Assembly (NCBI GenBank): GCA_942493145.1
Contig: OW818679.1
Span: 1,488,001-1,552,000 of the forward strand
Reading direction: 5' to 3'
DNA from: ENR-C20 sp942493145
Lineage (GTDB): Bacteria > Bacillota > Clostridia > Acetivibrionales > DTU013
DNA length: 64,000 bases
The translations under genes and the position numbers were made by a program. A model generated the notes under the pieces. That model was given only the letters and a program-made list of their open reading frames with translations, did no database searches and had not been told where the DNA came from. This document shows, one piece after another, positions 50,259-59,548 of this stretch; within the stretch, counting starts at the first letter, position 1, and every line of letters begins with the position of its first letter.

Positions 50259-51991
50259 ATGTTTTCAATAAAACCTTCAATATTTTCCAGATACCTTTTA
50301 ATCTTCTTCGTGGAAGTCTTTTTAAATTCTCCATCGTGAATAGTGAAGTGTTTTATGCGCTTGTACAGGGGCATGTTCTTGTTTACTGCCTTGACTTCAT
50401 GATCCAGAATGCTGTTGATTTCCTCTGGTGTCGGATCTTTCCTGCCAAGCTTTTCAGCAATTGCCTCGATAGATGGAACAATACTGGCATAAACAAAGGT
50501 CTCATCCGAGTTTTCAGCCTGCTGACCCCAGACAAGAGATTCAAGTATATAATGGCTCTTGTTGAGATAAGCTTCGACTTCCTCGGGGTAGATGTTTTTC
50601 CCGTTTTTTGTGACAATGACATTCTTCTGTCGTCCGGTAATATAATAGAAGCCGTTACTATCGACCCTGCAGAGGTCGCCGGTATAAAACCAGCCATCCT
50701 TGAGGACTTTGGAGGTAGCCTCTTTATTCCCGAAATAACCGAGCATTATATTGTCACCTTTTATGATCAGTTCACCTATTCCGTCTGCATTGGGATTATC
50801 TATCCTGGCCTGGAGGTTGGGGAGAAGCTGACCGATGGAATCATCCCTGAAGTTTTTGTCCATATTGACTGTTACTATCGGGGAACATTCTGTAAGCCCG
50901 TAACCTTGCAGCACGTTTATCCCCAGGGAACGCAGGCCTTTGGATACAGAGGGCTCAATAGCCGCGGCGCCGGATATTACCAGCCTCAGGTTTCCGCCCA
51001 CGTTTTCGTGTATCTGGTTGAATAGCTTCTTTCTCAAATCTATACCAAAAACATTGTAAAGAATATTACTTATAAATAATGCGACCTTCAGCTTTTGCTT
51101 CAGTCCCTTCTTTTTAGCAGCCTGTTCCCATATCTTTCGGTACATTCCCTCAAGGATAAGTGGAACAACCAGGATAATGGAGGGTTTTACCTCCTTGAGG
51201 TTTTTTGAAATATGCTTCAGACCTTCTATGAAAGAAATACTGCAGCCGTTGTACATCATAAGGAGGAAGCCGCAGGTACATTCATATGTATGGTGCAAAG
51301 GAAGCATGGAGAGTACTGAATCGGTGCAATCAATGTAAAGAAGCCGGCAGACCTCCATGATGTCAAAGCAGATGTTCCTGTGGCATAGCATGGCGCCTTT
51401 GGCCAAATCGGTCGTGCCAGAGGTGAAAAGGAGCATGTTCATGACTTCGGGATCTACTTCCGAGTCAATGAAGGACCGGTCTCCCTGATCCATAAGGTGT
51501 CTGCCTTTTGCCAAAAGGCTTGAAAAAGATAATGTATCAGTAGTATCTTCTTCAAGATCCATGTCTATGAAATACTTGATTGAGGGGTCGCTGTCTTTAA
51601 TCTGGCTTATTTCCCTGCCAAGCTTTCCTGAATATATTATTGCACTTGCATTTGAACGCTCCAGAAGATTCTTTATTTCATTTACAGGAAGTTCCTTGTC
51701 AAGGGGAACGATAATACCTGTACCATTCACCGTTGCCAGATAGGTCATGCACCATTCATAGCGGTTTTCACCTATGACAGCGATGAATTTGTCTTTAAGA
51801 CCAAGATTCATCAATGCGGTGCCAAGGGCATCAACATCACCCTTGAATTCCCTGTAGGTTACTCCATGGTAATTACCGTCTGATGCCTTGAGTAAGAAGG
51901 CGTTTCTATCCCCGAACAGCCTTGTGCTTTGCTCAAGCATATCTTTGAGGTCACTGATTGGTCTGGTAGTGAACATTGGCTTTGTAGGCAT
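50240..51991 (-). CDS. AMP-forming acyl-CoA ligase (FadD-like)
   Basis: 583 aa. ANL-superfamily enzyme. P-loop LLFTSGTTDLAKGAM (A3, about 193), A5 QGYGLTECSPIVTVN, A7 GWFYTGDLCRVDSNGFYYITGR and the A10 lysine region FKKTSTKKIKRYL. It activates a carboxylic acid, probably a long-chain fatty acid, as acyl-AMP and then acyl-CoA. No fatty-acid oxidation gene lies nearby, so the use of the product is open (lipid recycling or spore germination are possibilities). Confidence 0.92.
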   Translation of the reverse strand: MPTKPMFTTRPISDLKDMLEQSTRLFGDRNAFLLKASDGNYHGVTYREFKGDVDALGTALMNLGLKDKFIAVIGENRYEWCMTYLATVNGTGIIVPLDKELPVNEIKNLLERSNASAIIYSGKLGREISQIKDSDPSIKYFIDMDLEEDTTDTLSFSSLLAKGRHLMDQGDRSFIDSEVDPEVMNMLLFTSGTTDLAKGAMLCHRNICFDIMEVCRLLYIDCTDSVLSMLPLHHTYECTCGFLLMMYNGCSISFIEGLKHISKNLKEVKPSIILVVPLILEGMYRKIWEQAAKKKGLKQKLKVALFISNILYNVFGIDLRKKLFNQIHENVGGNLRLVISGAAAIEPSVSKGLRSLGINVLQGYGLTECSPIVTVNMDKNFRDDSIGQLLPNLQARIDNPNADGIGELIIKGDNIMLGYFGNKEATSKVLKDGWFYTGDLCRVDSNGFYYITGRQKNVIVTKNGKNIYPEEVEAYLNKSHYILESLVWGQQAENSDETFVYASIVPSIEAIAEKLGRKDPTPEEINSILDHEVKAVNKNMPLYKRIKHFTIHDGEFKKTSTKKIKRYLENIEGFIENIKGRVS

Positions 51992-52115
51992 AATCGGCTC
52001 CTTTGTTATACTCTCAGTTTAGTTTACATATTATTATATAATATTACGGAGATTCAAGTAAATGTATTAATTTTATTCAGGCTGGCCGATGGATTCCAAG
52101 AGAAGGTGATTCTGA

Positions 52116-53588
52116 TCAGAACCTTTTTGAATTTCTGCGTCTTGAAATTGTCCTCAGAGTAAGCCTAAGCAGTATAAATGCAGGTATGATCATGCAGATA
52201 CCGACTATTATTCTTTTGACAAGTGGGGTTTTCAGAAAACCCAGGAATTTTGATTTGATGACAGCCTGTGTTTTCATATCAACTGATCTGGAAGCAAGCA
52301 GGTTTATTTTTCCGATGGATTCACCGTCTTTTGTGAACTCTACATACCCCATTATATCGCCCGCATTAACCGGCGCGCTAATAACCTCCATGATTTGGGG
52401 AGTTTCCTGGATGTTGGACATGTCTGAATTTACAGGTAATATGCAGCTGACAATACCATCTGTGACAAGGTGCAGAGGGGTTTCATCCCTAGCATCTTCA
52501 ACAGCGACACTTCTATAAACGGTATTGGTGTCTATAATGGTAAATCGTTTAAAGTTTCTGTAACCAAATCCTAAAAGATCTTCAGAGAATTCTTTGATTT
52601 TGCTCTGTGATCCATACTCCTTCAAACCCATGACAACAGATATGAGTTGAAGGCCGCTTTCATTAGTCGCAGAAGACACCAGGCAATAACCTGCAGGACC
52701 TGTGTATCCTGTTTTTATTCCGTCGATTTTGTACCCGTTACCACCGTCATCGTATTGCATAAGCTTGTTAGTTGTAGTAAGCCTTTCAGGCCATTTCATC
52801 CGGGTATCTGAAGCGATGCTGCCGTTGGTGCTGCCTTCAGCAGTTTTATCCTCGTTTGAATTGCCTTCACCGGTATTACTTTCATTGGTATTGCTTTCAC
52901 CATTAGTGCCTTCAACAATATTGCTTTCTCCGTTTGTGCCTTTACCTTCGTTTCCTTCGCCGCTTTTTAAATCAGCGGGATTGACATGTTTGTTTGTGCT
53001 CGGAAGTGAATAATAACTCATGGCAGCAATCTCCCGGAAATCTTCGAAGGACATTGCATATTGAGCTATCTTTGCGAGATCTGCGGGTGTGGTGTAATGA
53101 TTATCTTCATGTGCGCCGCAGGGGTTTTCGAAATGAGTGTTAAGGGCTCCCAGCTCGATTGCTTTTTTGTTCATCAGATCTACGAATTCCTGTCTGGTAG
53201 GGCATAGATTTTCTGCAATTATATTCGCTGTCTCATTGGCAGAAGAGATCATAAGGGCCTTAAGAAGGTCTTCCATTCTCATTTCTTCTCCTGCCATTAT
53301 ACCTATATTGCTTCCATCCTTGCCGATATCATTGATGGCGGCCTGGCTTGCAGTCATTATCTGATCCATTTCTCCCAATTCAAGAGCCAGGATGGCAGTC
53401 ATTATTTTTGTAGTGCTGGCAGGGTACATTTTAGCATTTGGATTTTGTTCTGACAGGACTTCTCCGGATGAGGACTCAATAAGTATATAAACACCTTCGG
53501 TGAGCGAGGGTGCCGCTTCTGCATTTACAACAGTAAAATTGGCAAAAAGAAATATGATCATTGTAAAAATTATTAAGACTTTTTTCAT
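52116..53588 (-). CDS. dacF: D-alanyl-D-alanine carboxypeptidase (DacF-like, S11)
   Basis: 490 aa from ATG 53588 with AGGAGG upstream; an upstream in-frame extension of 19 residues is not used. Signal peptide (about 1-22), then the penicillin-binding SxxK motif PASTTKIMTA, SSAN, and KTG in KIDGIKTGYTGPAGYC. Low-complexity Gly/Asn/Ser/Glu-rich insertion of about 50 residues (near 205-255) precedes the KTG motif. A PBP5-like C-terminal domain and a C-terminal membrane helix (IIVGICMIIPAFILLRLTL) follow. It trims terminal D-Ala from peptidoglycan; DacF in Bacillus acts in forespore cortex. Confidence 0.93.
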   Translation of the reverse strand: MKKVLIIFTMIIFLFANFTVVNAEAAPSLTEGVYILIESSSGEVLSEQNPNAKMYPASTTKIMTAILALELGEMDQIMTASQAAINDIGKDGSNIGIMAGEEMRMEDLLKALMISSANETANIIAENLCPTRQEFVDLMNKKAIELGALNTHFENPCGAHEDNHYTTPADLAKIAQYAMSFEDFREIAAMSYYSLPSTNKHVNPADLKSGEGNEGKGTNGESNIVEGTNGESNTNESNTGEGNSNEDKTAEGSTNGSIASDTRMKWPERLTTTNKLMQYDDGGNGYKIDGIKTGYTGPAGYCLVSSATNESGLQLISVVMGLKEYGSQSKIKEFSEDLLGFGYRNFKRFTIIDTNTVYRSVAVEDARDETPLHLVTDGIVSCILPVNSDMSNIQETPQIMEVISAPVNAGDIMGYVEFTKDGESIGKINLLASRSVDMKTQAVIKSKFLGFLKTPLVKRIIVGICMIIPAFILLRLTLRTISRRRNSKRF

Positions 53589-53753
53589 TAGTTCCTCCGG
53601 TGAAGTTTGCGTAATAGCAATTAAAGTATACCAGAAACCTGGCACAATTTTAATAGAAAATAAAATTTTTAAATGTTAAAAAAAGGAATTAGGTATACAA
53701 AGATAGAAAATAACAATATTGAATAAAAATGTAAAATTAAGTAAAATAATAAT

Positions 53754-53823
53754 AGAAGCTGAAAAAAAGATAGGTTATATAAATATTAGAAGCTGAAAAT
53801 GTATTGAAGAAAGGTTATATAAA
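53754..53823 (+). repeat. Direct repeat upstream of comEA-like gene
   Basis: AGAAGCTGAAAA at 53754-53765 and 53788-53799, each followed by AGGTTATATAAA (about 53772 and 53812). Two imperfect units of about 34-36 nt ahead of the ATG at 53833. Confidence 0.55.
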
Positions 53824-53832
53824 GGGTGGGGG

Positions 53833-54765
53833 ATGAATTTGGAAATAGCAGGCAGGAAATTTGCATTAAGTAAAAAAATCGTGGCTACGTTTCTGACAAT
53901 AGTGGTTTTAGTAATTGGTGCAGCAGGATACTTCATTATGAAAGGCAACAATGATATTATAATCAATCTTGAGGATGGAGCTTCCGACATGGCGGCCAAC
54001 AGAACAGCAACAAAAGGCATGGCGGCTAATGGCACGGCAACCAAAGGAGCGGCAACCAAAGGAGCGGACAACAGCACCGTGAATAGCGGCACCGCTGGCG
54101 TATCATTAGAAAGTGCGGCGACTAATGCAGCCAATAATACCAATATTGATTCATCCGGGCAGAATGAACTGGCCGGGGAGGATATGATAAATATTTATGT
54201 AGTTGGTTGTGTAAAGAATCCTGGTATTGTACAGTTAAAAAAGGGACAGTTGATTGACGATGCGATTAAAAAAGCCGGCGGAGCAACGTCAGATGCCGAT
54301 TTGAACACGATCAACCTGGTATATAAGCTGAATGAGAATCTTATGCTGAACATCCTGCCGAAAGCTGGAACCGGAGCCGCAACCAAAGCCACGACCGGAA
54401 CGGGAACCGGAGCCGGAACTGGAGCCACAACCAAAGCTACAACCAACGTCTCATCAAAAACCGCTGCAACCACCAACGCTTCAAATGCATCCCAGGAAGC
54501 GGGAGCAGGTGTGCTTATAACGCGTGACAGCGGAGGGTCCGTTGTTAATGAAACCATGGAAAAGACCAATGCGAAGGTGAATATCAATACTGCAACCGCA
54601 GCGGAACTTGACACCCTGCCCGGGATTGGCGAAGCTACCGCAGGCGATATCATAGATTATAGAGAAAAAAACGGTGCATACAAACAAATACAGGATATCA
54701 TGAAGGTTACCGGTATAAAAGAGAGCAAGTTCAACAAAATCAAGGATCACATAACCGTCGAATGA
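53833..54765 (+). CDS. comEA: ComEA-like DNA-binding protein with SLBB and HhH domains
   Basis: 310 aa. One N-terminal membrane helix (about residues 17-38), an Ala/Thr/Gly/Asn-rich linker (about 45-110), an SLBB-type domain (INIYVVGCVKNPGIVQLKKG, about 118-170), another low-complexity Ala/Thr/Gly linker (about 178-240) and a C-terminal helix-hairpin-helix pair (NINTATAAELDTLPGIGEAT, GAYKQIQDIMKVTGIKESK). ComEA binds incoming DNA at the membrane in competence. Other com genes are not in this window. The linkers are unusually long and repetitive. Confidence 0.9.
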   Translation: MNLEIAGRKFALSKKIVATFLTIVVLVIGAAGYFIMKGNNDIIINLEDGASDMAANRTATKGMAANGTATKGAATKGADNSTVNSGTAGVSLESAATNAANNTNIDSSGQNELAGEDMINIYVVGCVKNPGIVQLKKGQLIDDAIKKAGGATSDADLNTINLVYKLNENLMLNILPKAGTGAATKATTGTGTGAGTGATTKATTNVSSKTAATTNASNASQEAGAGVLITRDSGGSVVNETMEKTNAKVNINTATAAELDTLPGIGEATAGDIIDYREKNGAYKQIQDIMKVTGIKESKFNKIKDHITVE

Positions 54766-54798
54766 ATGGGAAGTACCTTACCGGGAAGGTGCTTTCGG

Positions 54799-54948
54799 TT
54801 ACTTTCCCAAAGATGGGAGTATTATAACAGATGCAGCAATATAACCGGTCAATAAAAGAAGGCATGGCACGAATATAACAAGTAACAATAATCTGCCTGC
54901 CTTTTTTCTTCTGTTTTTTTTGAAACGTTCAACTCTTTTGTATCTCAT
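54799..54948 (-). CDS. Small basic membrane protein (49 aa)
   Basis: 49 aa starting MRYKRVERFKKNRRKKAGRL, strongly basic, then one membrane helix (about 20-45). A good RBS (AGAAGGAG) precedes the ATG. No family recognised. The basic head and single helix suggest an N-in membrane protein. Upstream and downstream genes on the minus strand are also small and uncharacterised. Could also be a fragment of a larger membrane gene. Confidence 0.5.
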   Translation of the reverse strand: MRYKRVERFKKNRRKKAGRLLLLVIFVPCLLLLTGYIAASVIILPSLGK

Positions 54949-55069
54949 TGGTAATGTGCTCCTTCTGTTAAATTATACCAGTTGAGATCGTGAAATTCTA
55001 TTTCCTGGAAATAACTTATACCAGCGTCACCTGTGAACACTAATAAGGCACTAAGGTTGGAACGTTGAG

Positions 55070-55576
55070 TTATTTAATATCTAATTGTTCTACTGCCGCT
55101 TGACCAAACATAGTAAGTGCTATGCTACCGAGTTCCAATACTGCCTTGTCAAACAGGGAATCCTTCAATAGTTTCCCTTCATCCACAGTTTGTACAAAGT
55201 ATTTATATAGCTGAGAGGTTTCATATAAGGAGTAATCTCCGCGTTCAAGAGGCTGATCATAGTCCAGTGTTATCAATCCCTTTTCTTCCAGACTTTTTAG
55301 TACCTCTCCAGTTTCTTTTACTGTTTCCATGGAATCCTCTGCATTATTCATAAAAACAGGCGCAAGTGCTACAGATTGATAGTGCTCTGAACGAGTGCTT
55401 TTCATAACAAATCGTGTTAACGGTAAAAATGGTATCTGTGCCAGACACATTAGAAATTCAGCTTCAAGCTCTGAGAGCCCTATCGGTTGATCACTCCTTT
55501 TACAGCCTCCACATTTGTGTTCCTGTTCTGCATTATGGTTATGGCCGCAGCAGCCATGTTCATGGTTACAATTCAT
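55070..55576 (-). CDS. Hypothetical protein with His/Cys-rich N-terminus (168 aa)
   Basis: 168 aa, not recognised. The first 28 residues (MNCNHEHGCCGHNHNAEQEH, CGGCKR) hold six His and six Cys and look like a metal-binding tail. The rest is a helical domain resembling a winged helix (LSELEAEFLMCLAQIP, LEEKGLITLDYDQPLERGDYSLYETS), without membrane helices. Possible metal-responsive regulator. The RBS is weak. No neighbouring metal transporter is seen. Confidence 0.65.
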   Translation of the reverse strand: MNCNHEHGCCGHNHNAEQEHKCGGCKRSDQPIGLSELEAEFLMCLAQIPFLPLTRFVMKSTRSEHYQSVALAPVFMNNAEDSMETVKETGEVLKSLEEKGLITLDYDQPLERGDYSLYETSQLYKYFVQTVDEGKLLKDSLFDKAVLELGSIALTMFGQAAVEQLDIK

Positions 55577-55685
55577 ATCAGGTAAAATCCCTTCCTTTTT
55601 CTTGTTATAAGCTCATTAATAAATATAACCTCATGTTTTAAATTCTGCAATCTGCATGTGTGTTTAGAAAATATCATAATAACTA

Positions 55686-56198
55686 TTAATATTTGAATTC
55701 AGCAGATAAGTTAAGCATGCTACTGGTTTCGCCATTATATAACGATGCATTTTTTATAATTCTATATAATCCTTTGAACTGAAGGGGATTTTTCAGCTCC
55801 ATAAGATTGGTGCTCCACTGTGCTGATTTTCCAGCTGCCACAGGGTAACCAATATCGTCAAAACCAATGCCATCCTTAAAAGGTAAAGTACACCACTTAT
55901 CCTGGTAATAATATTCTATTTGATAAAACGTTCCATAAGTCAGATCACTATCACTGCTGTTTGCAATAGCAACAGTGATCATAGAGGAATCATATATTGC
56001 TGATATTTTCAAATCCGCATTAGTGTTCAGATCCTTTTCTGCATAGGTGGATAGGGTGTAATCTGAAATATCAACCAATGTATTGTCCGATGTAGATGAC
56101 ATGTTATCAGGAATAACTTCTGTTTTTCCGGATCCACATGCTGCTGTAACAGCTACTGTTAATAATATCAAGTACACAATAATTATAGTTTTTTTCAT
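55686..56198 (-). CDS. Predicted lipoprotein with Ig-like domain (170 aa)
   Basis: 170 aa. Signal peptide with lipobox TVAVTAACGSG (Cys about residue 21). The body (ITVAIANSSDSDLTYGTFYQ, EYYYQDKWCTLPF) looks like an immunoglobulin-like beta domain of the Gram-positive lipoprotein type. AAGGAGG RBS precedes the ATG. Surface-exposed lipid-anchored protein of unknown function. Confidence 0.75.
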   Translation of the reverse strand: MKKTIIIVYLILLTVAVTAACGSGKTEVIPDNMSSTSDNTLVDISDYTLSTYAEKDLNTNADLKISAIYDSSMITVAIANSSDSDLTYGTFYQIEYYYQDKWCTLPFKDGIGFDDIGYPVAAGKSAQWSTNLMELKNPLQFKGLYRIIKNASLYNGETSSMLNLSAEFKY

Positions 56199-56281
56199 AT
56201 AATTCCCCTCCTTACTAGCTAGTTAGTGTTTCCTTATGGGTCGGTAGACGATTGCATTCTTTCAATGGTTCCATGTAAGTG

Positions 56282-56309
56282 TTGACATTGAACCTTAATG
56301 GGTTATAAT
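56282..56309 (+). promoter_or_regulatory. SigA-type promoter of thrS T-box leader
   Basis: TTGACA (56282-56287), 16-nt spacer, TATAAT (56304-56309). Confidence 0.75.
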
Positions 56310-56315
56310 TAATTT

Positions 56316-56572
56316 ATTATTCACAATGAATATCTAATAAATTAATATTCCATCCGTCGAGGACGGGCCGAGTAAACCTGAAAACTGCTTTTCAGAGAGG
56401 AATTGCCATAGGCTGTGAACAATTCCATGCAGCGCGGTCGAAAACTAACCCGGAGGCGGAACGTTGATTGCGTTATAATCACAATGAGTACAAATTAGGG
56501 TGGAACCACGGGAGAGTCTCTCGTCCCTTGAATGATTTTTTATTTCAAGGAACGGGAGTTTTTTTATTTTGA
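56316..56572 (+). promoter_or_regulatory. T-box riboswitch (threonine) upstream of thrS
   Basis: Leader with an AGTA element (CCGAGTAAACC, near 56370) and a long Stem I, the T-box AGGGTGGAACCACGGG (56497-56512), and a terminator stem CTCTCGTCCCTTGAA...TTCAAGGAACGGGAG (about 56518-56568) followed by a T-tract. A candidate ACT (Thr) specifier lies at 56444-56446, assigned by eye. The gene downstream, thrS, confirms threonine identity. Confidence 0.88.
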
Positions 56573-56641
56573 CTGAGGCGCGATTTGCCTGGCAATTTGA
56601 ATAATTACCGTACTATATGAATAATTAAGGAGGAGATATAA

Positions 56642-58546
56642 ATGATTAAAGTAACACTCAAAGATGGAAGTATCAAGGAATACGATGCTGGTGTATCAGC
56701 AATGGAAGTCGCAGAAAGCATCAGTGCCGGACTTGCAAGGGTAGCCCTGGCAGCGGTGGTCGATGGTGAAACTGTCGATCTCAGCACTAAAATAGAGAAG
56801 GACGTAAGCCTAAGCCTTGTCACATTCGATAATGACGAAGGAAAACATGCCTTCAGGCATACTGCTTCACATATCCTGGCGCAGGCTGTCAAGAGGGTGT
56901 TCCCGGCGGCCAAACTGGCAATAGGACCTGCAATAGATACTGGTTACTACTATGACTTCGACATGGAGAGGCCTTTCACTCCGGAAGACCTGGAAAAGAT
57001 AGAAGCAGAGATGCAGAAGATCGTCAAGGAGGACTACAAGCTTGAACGCTTTACCCTTCCCCGGCCGGAAGCTATCAAATTCATGGAGGAGAAGGGTGAA
57101 CCCTACAAGGTAGAGTTGATAAAGGATCTTCCTGAAGATGCGGTCATTTCTTTCTATAAAGAAGGAGATTTCACCGATTTGTGTGCTGGCCCGCACATAC
57201 CGTCTACCGGAAAGGTAAAAGCCTTCAAGCTTCTTTCCATAGCGGGCGCATATTGGAGGGGCAACGAAAAGAACAAAATGCTTCAGAGGATATATGGAAC
57301 CGCTTTCACCAAAAAGAGCGAGCTGGATGAGTATGTTTTCCGCATCGAGGAGGCTAAGAAGAGGGATCACAGAAAGCTCGGAAGGGAGCTTGATCTTTTC
57401 GACATCCTGGATGAAGGTCCGGGGTTTCCGTTCTTCATGCCCAAGGGAATGGTACTGCGCAACCAGTTGGAGAACTTCTGGAGGGAAGAGCACGCAAAGC
57501 GTGGCTACCAGGAGATAAAAACACCAATAATATTGAACAAGGAACTGTGGCTCCGTTCGGGTCACTGGGACCACTACAAGGAAAACATGTATACGGTTGA
57601 AATAGATGAATCGGATTTTTCAATTAAGCCGATGAACTGTCCCGGAGGTATGCTGGTGTTTAAGCGCAAGCTGCATTCCTACAGGGACCTGCCACAGAGG
57701 ATGGGCGAGCTGGGTCTGGTACACAGGCATGAGCTTTCAGGAGCGCTACATGGCCTGATGAGGGTACGAGCCTTTACTCAGGATGACGCTCACATATTTA
57801 TGACGCCTGAGCAAATACAGGACGAGGTTATAGGAGTAATTAACCTGATAGACGATTTCTACACGGTTTTCGGCTTCAAATACCATGTTGAGCTTTCGAC
57901 CAGGCCGGAGAATTCCATGGGAAGCGATGAACAGTGGGAAATGGCTACAGCGGCGCTGAAAGGCGCGTTGGATGACAAGGGAATCAAATACAAAGTCAAC
58001 GAAGGTGACGGTGCGTTCTACGGGCCCAAGATAGACTTCCATCTGGAGGATTCCATTGGGCGTACGTGGCAGTGCGGCACCATACAGCTGGATATGCAGA
58101 TGCCGGAGAGGTTCGACCTCAACTACATCGGTGCGGATGGGGAAAAGCACAGACCGGTTATGATCCACAGGGTTGTATTTGGAAGCATTGAACGCTTTAT
58201 TGCCATCCTGACCGAGCATTATGCAGGAGCATTCCCGGCGTGGATAGCGCCGGTACAGGTAAAGGTGCTTGCTATAGTTGAAAAACACCATCCATATGTG
58301 CTTGAGGTTCAGAAGAAGCTGGAGGCGATGGGCATAAGGGTGGAGGTCGATCTGCGTAACGAAAAGATTGGCTACAAGATCAGGGAAGCACAGCTTGAAA
58401 AGGTGCCCTACATGCTGGTGGTTGGCGACAAGGAGATGGAAAACGGTCAGGTTGCAGTAAGATCCCGCAAGGATGGCGATCTCGGGGCAATGGCCTTCGA
58501 TGCTTATGCAGAAAAGCTGCTTGAAGAGATTAAGACCAAGGCATAA
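56642..58546 (+). CDS. thrS: Threonyl-tRNA synthetase
   Basis: 634 aa, class II. TGS domain (about 1-60), the editing domain with HTASHILAQAVKRVFP (about 78-93) and DLCAGPH (the zinc-dependent editing Cys/His motif), then the catalytic core with motif 2 PMNCPGGMLVFKR, and the HRHELSGALHGLMRVRAFTQDDAHIF stretch, and a C-terminal anticodon-binding domain. Length normal. AAGGAGGAG RBS is 6-8 nt before ATG. T-box controlled. Confidence 0.97.
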   Translation: MIKVTLKDGSIKEYDAGVSAMEVAESISAGLARVALAAVVDGETVDLSTKIEKDVSLSLVTFDNDEGKHAFRHTASHILAQAVKRVFPAAKLAIGPAIDTGYYYDFDMERPFTPEDLEKIEAEMQKIVKEDYKLERFTLPRPEAIKFMEEKGEPYKVELIKDLPEDAVISFYKEGDFTDLCAGPHIPSTGKVKAFKLLSIAGAYWRGNEKNKMLQRIYGTAFTKKSELDEYVFRIEEAKKRDHRKLGRELDLFDILDEGPGFPFFMPKGMVLRNQLENFWREEHAKRGYQEIKTPIILNKELWLRSGHWDHYKENMYTVEIDESDFSIKPMNCPGGMLVFKRKLHSYRDLPQRMGELGLVHRHELSGALHGLMRVRAFTQDDAHIFMTPEQIQDEVIGVINLIDDFYTVFGFKYHVELSTRPENSMGSDEQWEMATAALKGALDDKGIKYKVNEGDGAFYGPKIDFHLEDSIGRTWQCGTIQLDMQMPERFDLNYIGADGEKHRPVMIHRVVFGSIERFIAILTEHYAGAFPAWIAPVQVKVLAIVEKHHPYVLEVQKKLEAMGIRVEVDLRNEKIGYKIREAQLEKVPYMLVVGDKEMENGQVAVRSRKDGDLGAMAFDAYAEKLLEEIKTKA

Positions 58547-58616
58547 GCAGCATGATATATTCGGTTTGAAATGGCCAGTTTAACCATATGAATAATGGAT
58601 TTAGGAGACCAACCAT

Positions 58617-59447
58617 ATGAGCAAAGCTGATTTGATATTTATAAATATGTGCAGGGACATAATCGACAACGGATATTCCTCCGAAGGAGAAAACGTGAGG
58701 GCCAGGTGGGATGATGGAACACCAGCCCATACCATAAAGAGGTTCGGAGTGGTAAACAGGTACGACCTGTCGGAGGAATTTCCGATAATGACCCTGCGTC
58801 CTACAGCACTAAAGTCTTCCATAGACGAGTTGCTTTGGATATGGCAGAAGAAATCCAACAACATCAACGACCTCAAGAGCCGTATATGGGACAGCTGGGC
58901 CGATGATACCGGATCGATAGGAAAGGCCTACGGATATCAGCTTGCTGTTAAGCACAAATATTCTGAGGGAGAGTTCGACCAGGTGGACAGGGTGCTTTTT
59001 GACCTTAAGAACAATCCCTACAGTAGAAGGATAATGACCAACATTTACAACTTCAGCGATTTGAATGAGATGAATCTGTATCCCTGCGCCTACAGCATGA
59101 CCTTCAACGTGACGGGGAACAAGCTCAATGCCATATTGAACCAACGGTCGCAGGATGTCCTGGTGGCTAATAACTGGAACGTGGTGCAATATTCAGTGCT
59201 GGTTTACATGCTGGCCCAGATCAATGGTTTTGAAGCCGGAGAACTGGTACATGTTATAGCAGATGCCCATATATACGACAGGCACATACCGCTGGTGGAA
59301 GAGCTTTTAAAAAGGCCGGTCTATCCTGCACCGAAGTTCATAATGAATCCTGATATAAAGGATTTTTACCAGTTTACCGTGAATGATTTCTCACTTGAAG
59401 GGTATCAAAAGAACGAGCAGATAAAGAATATACCGGTTGCGGTGTAG
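58617..59447 (+). CDS. thyA: Thymidylate synthase (ThyA), divergent form
   Basis: 276 aa. Makes dTMP from dUMP and methylene-THF. Seen: catalytic Cys in LYPCAYSMTFNV, LNQRSQDVLVANNWNVVQYS and VIADAHIYDRH. In the common form these read PCH..xFxV, RSxDxFLGLPFN and GDxHLYxNH, so the residues around the catalytic Cys (CAYSM) and the FLGLPF loop (VLVANNW) differ while Asp, Asn and His/Tyr positions are kept. A variant ThyA in some Firmicutes is plausible. AGGAG RBS is 10 nt upstream. DHFR follows by 101 nt. Confidence 0.93.
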   Translation: MSKADLIFINMCRDIIDNGYSSEGENVRARWDDGTPAHTIKRFGVVNRYDLSEEFPIMTLRPTALKSSIDELLWIWQKKSNNINDLKSRIWDSWADDTGSIGKAYGYQLAVKHKYSEGEFDQVDRVLFDLKNNPYSRRIMTNIYNFSDLNEMNLYPCAYSMTFNVTGNKLNAILNQRSQDVLVANNWNVVQYSVLVYMLAQINGFEAGELVHVIADAHIYDRHIPLVEELLKRPVYPAPKFIMNPDIKDFYQFTVNDFSLEGYQKNEQIKNIPVAV

Positions 59448-59461
59448 GCGCGTTCACCATG

Positions 59462-59517
59462 TTGCAGAGGAACTGAATTAATGGGTAAATTGCAGAGGAA
59501 CTGAGATGTTGAGTAAA
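59462..59517 (+). repeat. Imperfect 28-bp tandem duplication after thyA
   Basis: 59462-59489 and 59490-59517; both start TTGCAGAGGAACTGA and end GTAAA, with differences between. The array fills the space before the DHFR RBS. Confidence 0.8.
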
Positions 59518-59548
59518 TTTGAAACAGTGAAATTGGAGGCAGGACATA

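Noticed and set aside
53990..54700. Minus-strand frame opposite comEA
   Set aside because: Produced by the Ala/Thr-rich codons of comEA read in reverse; no RBS or domain.
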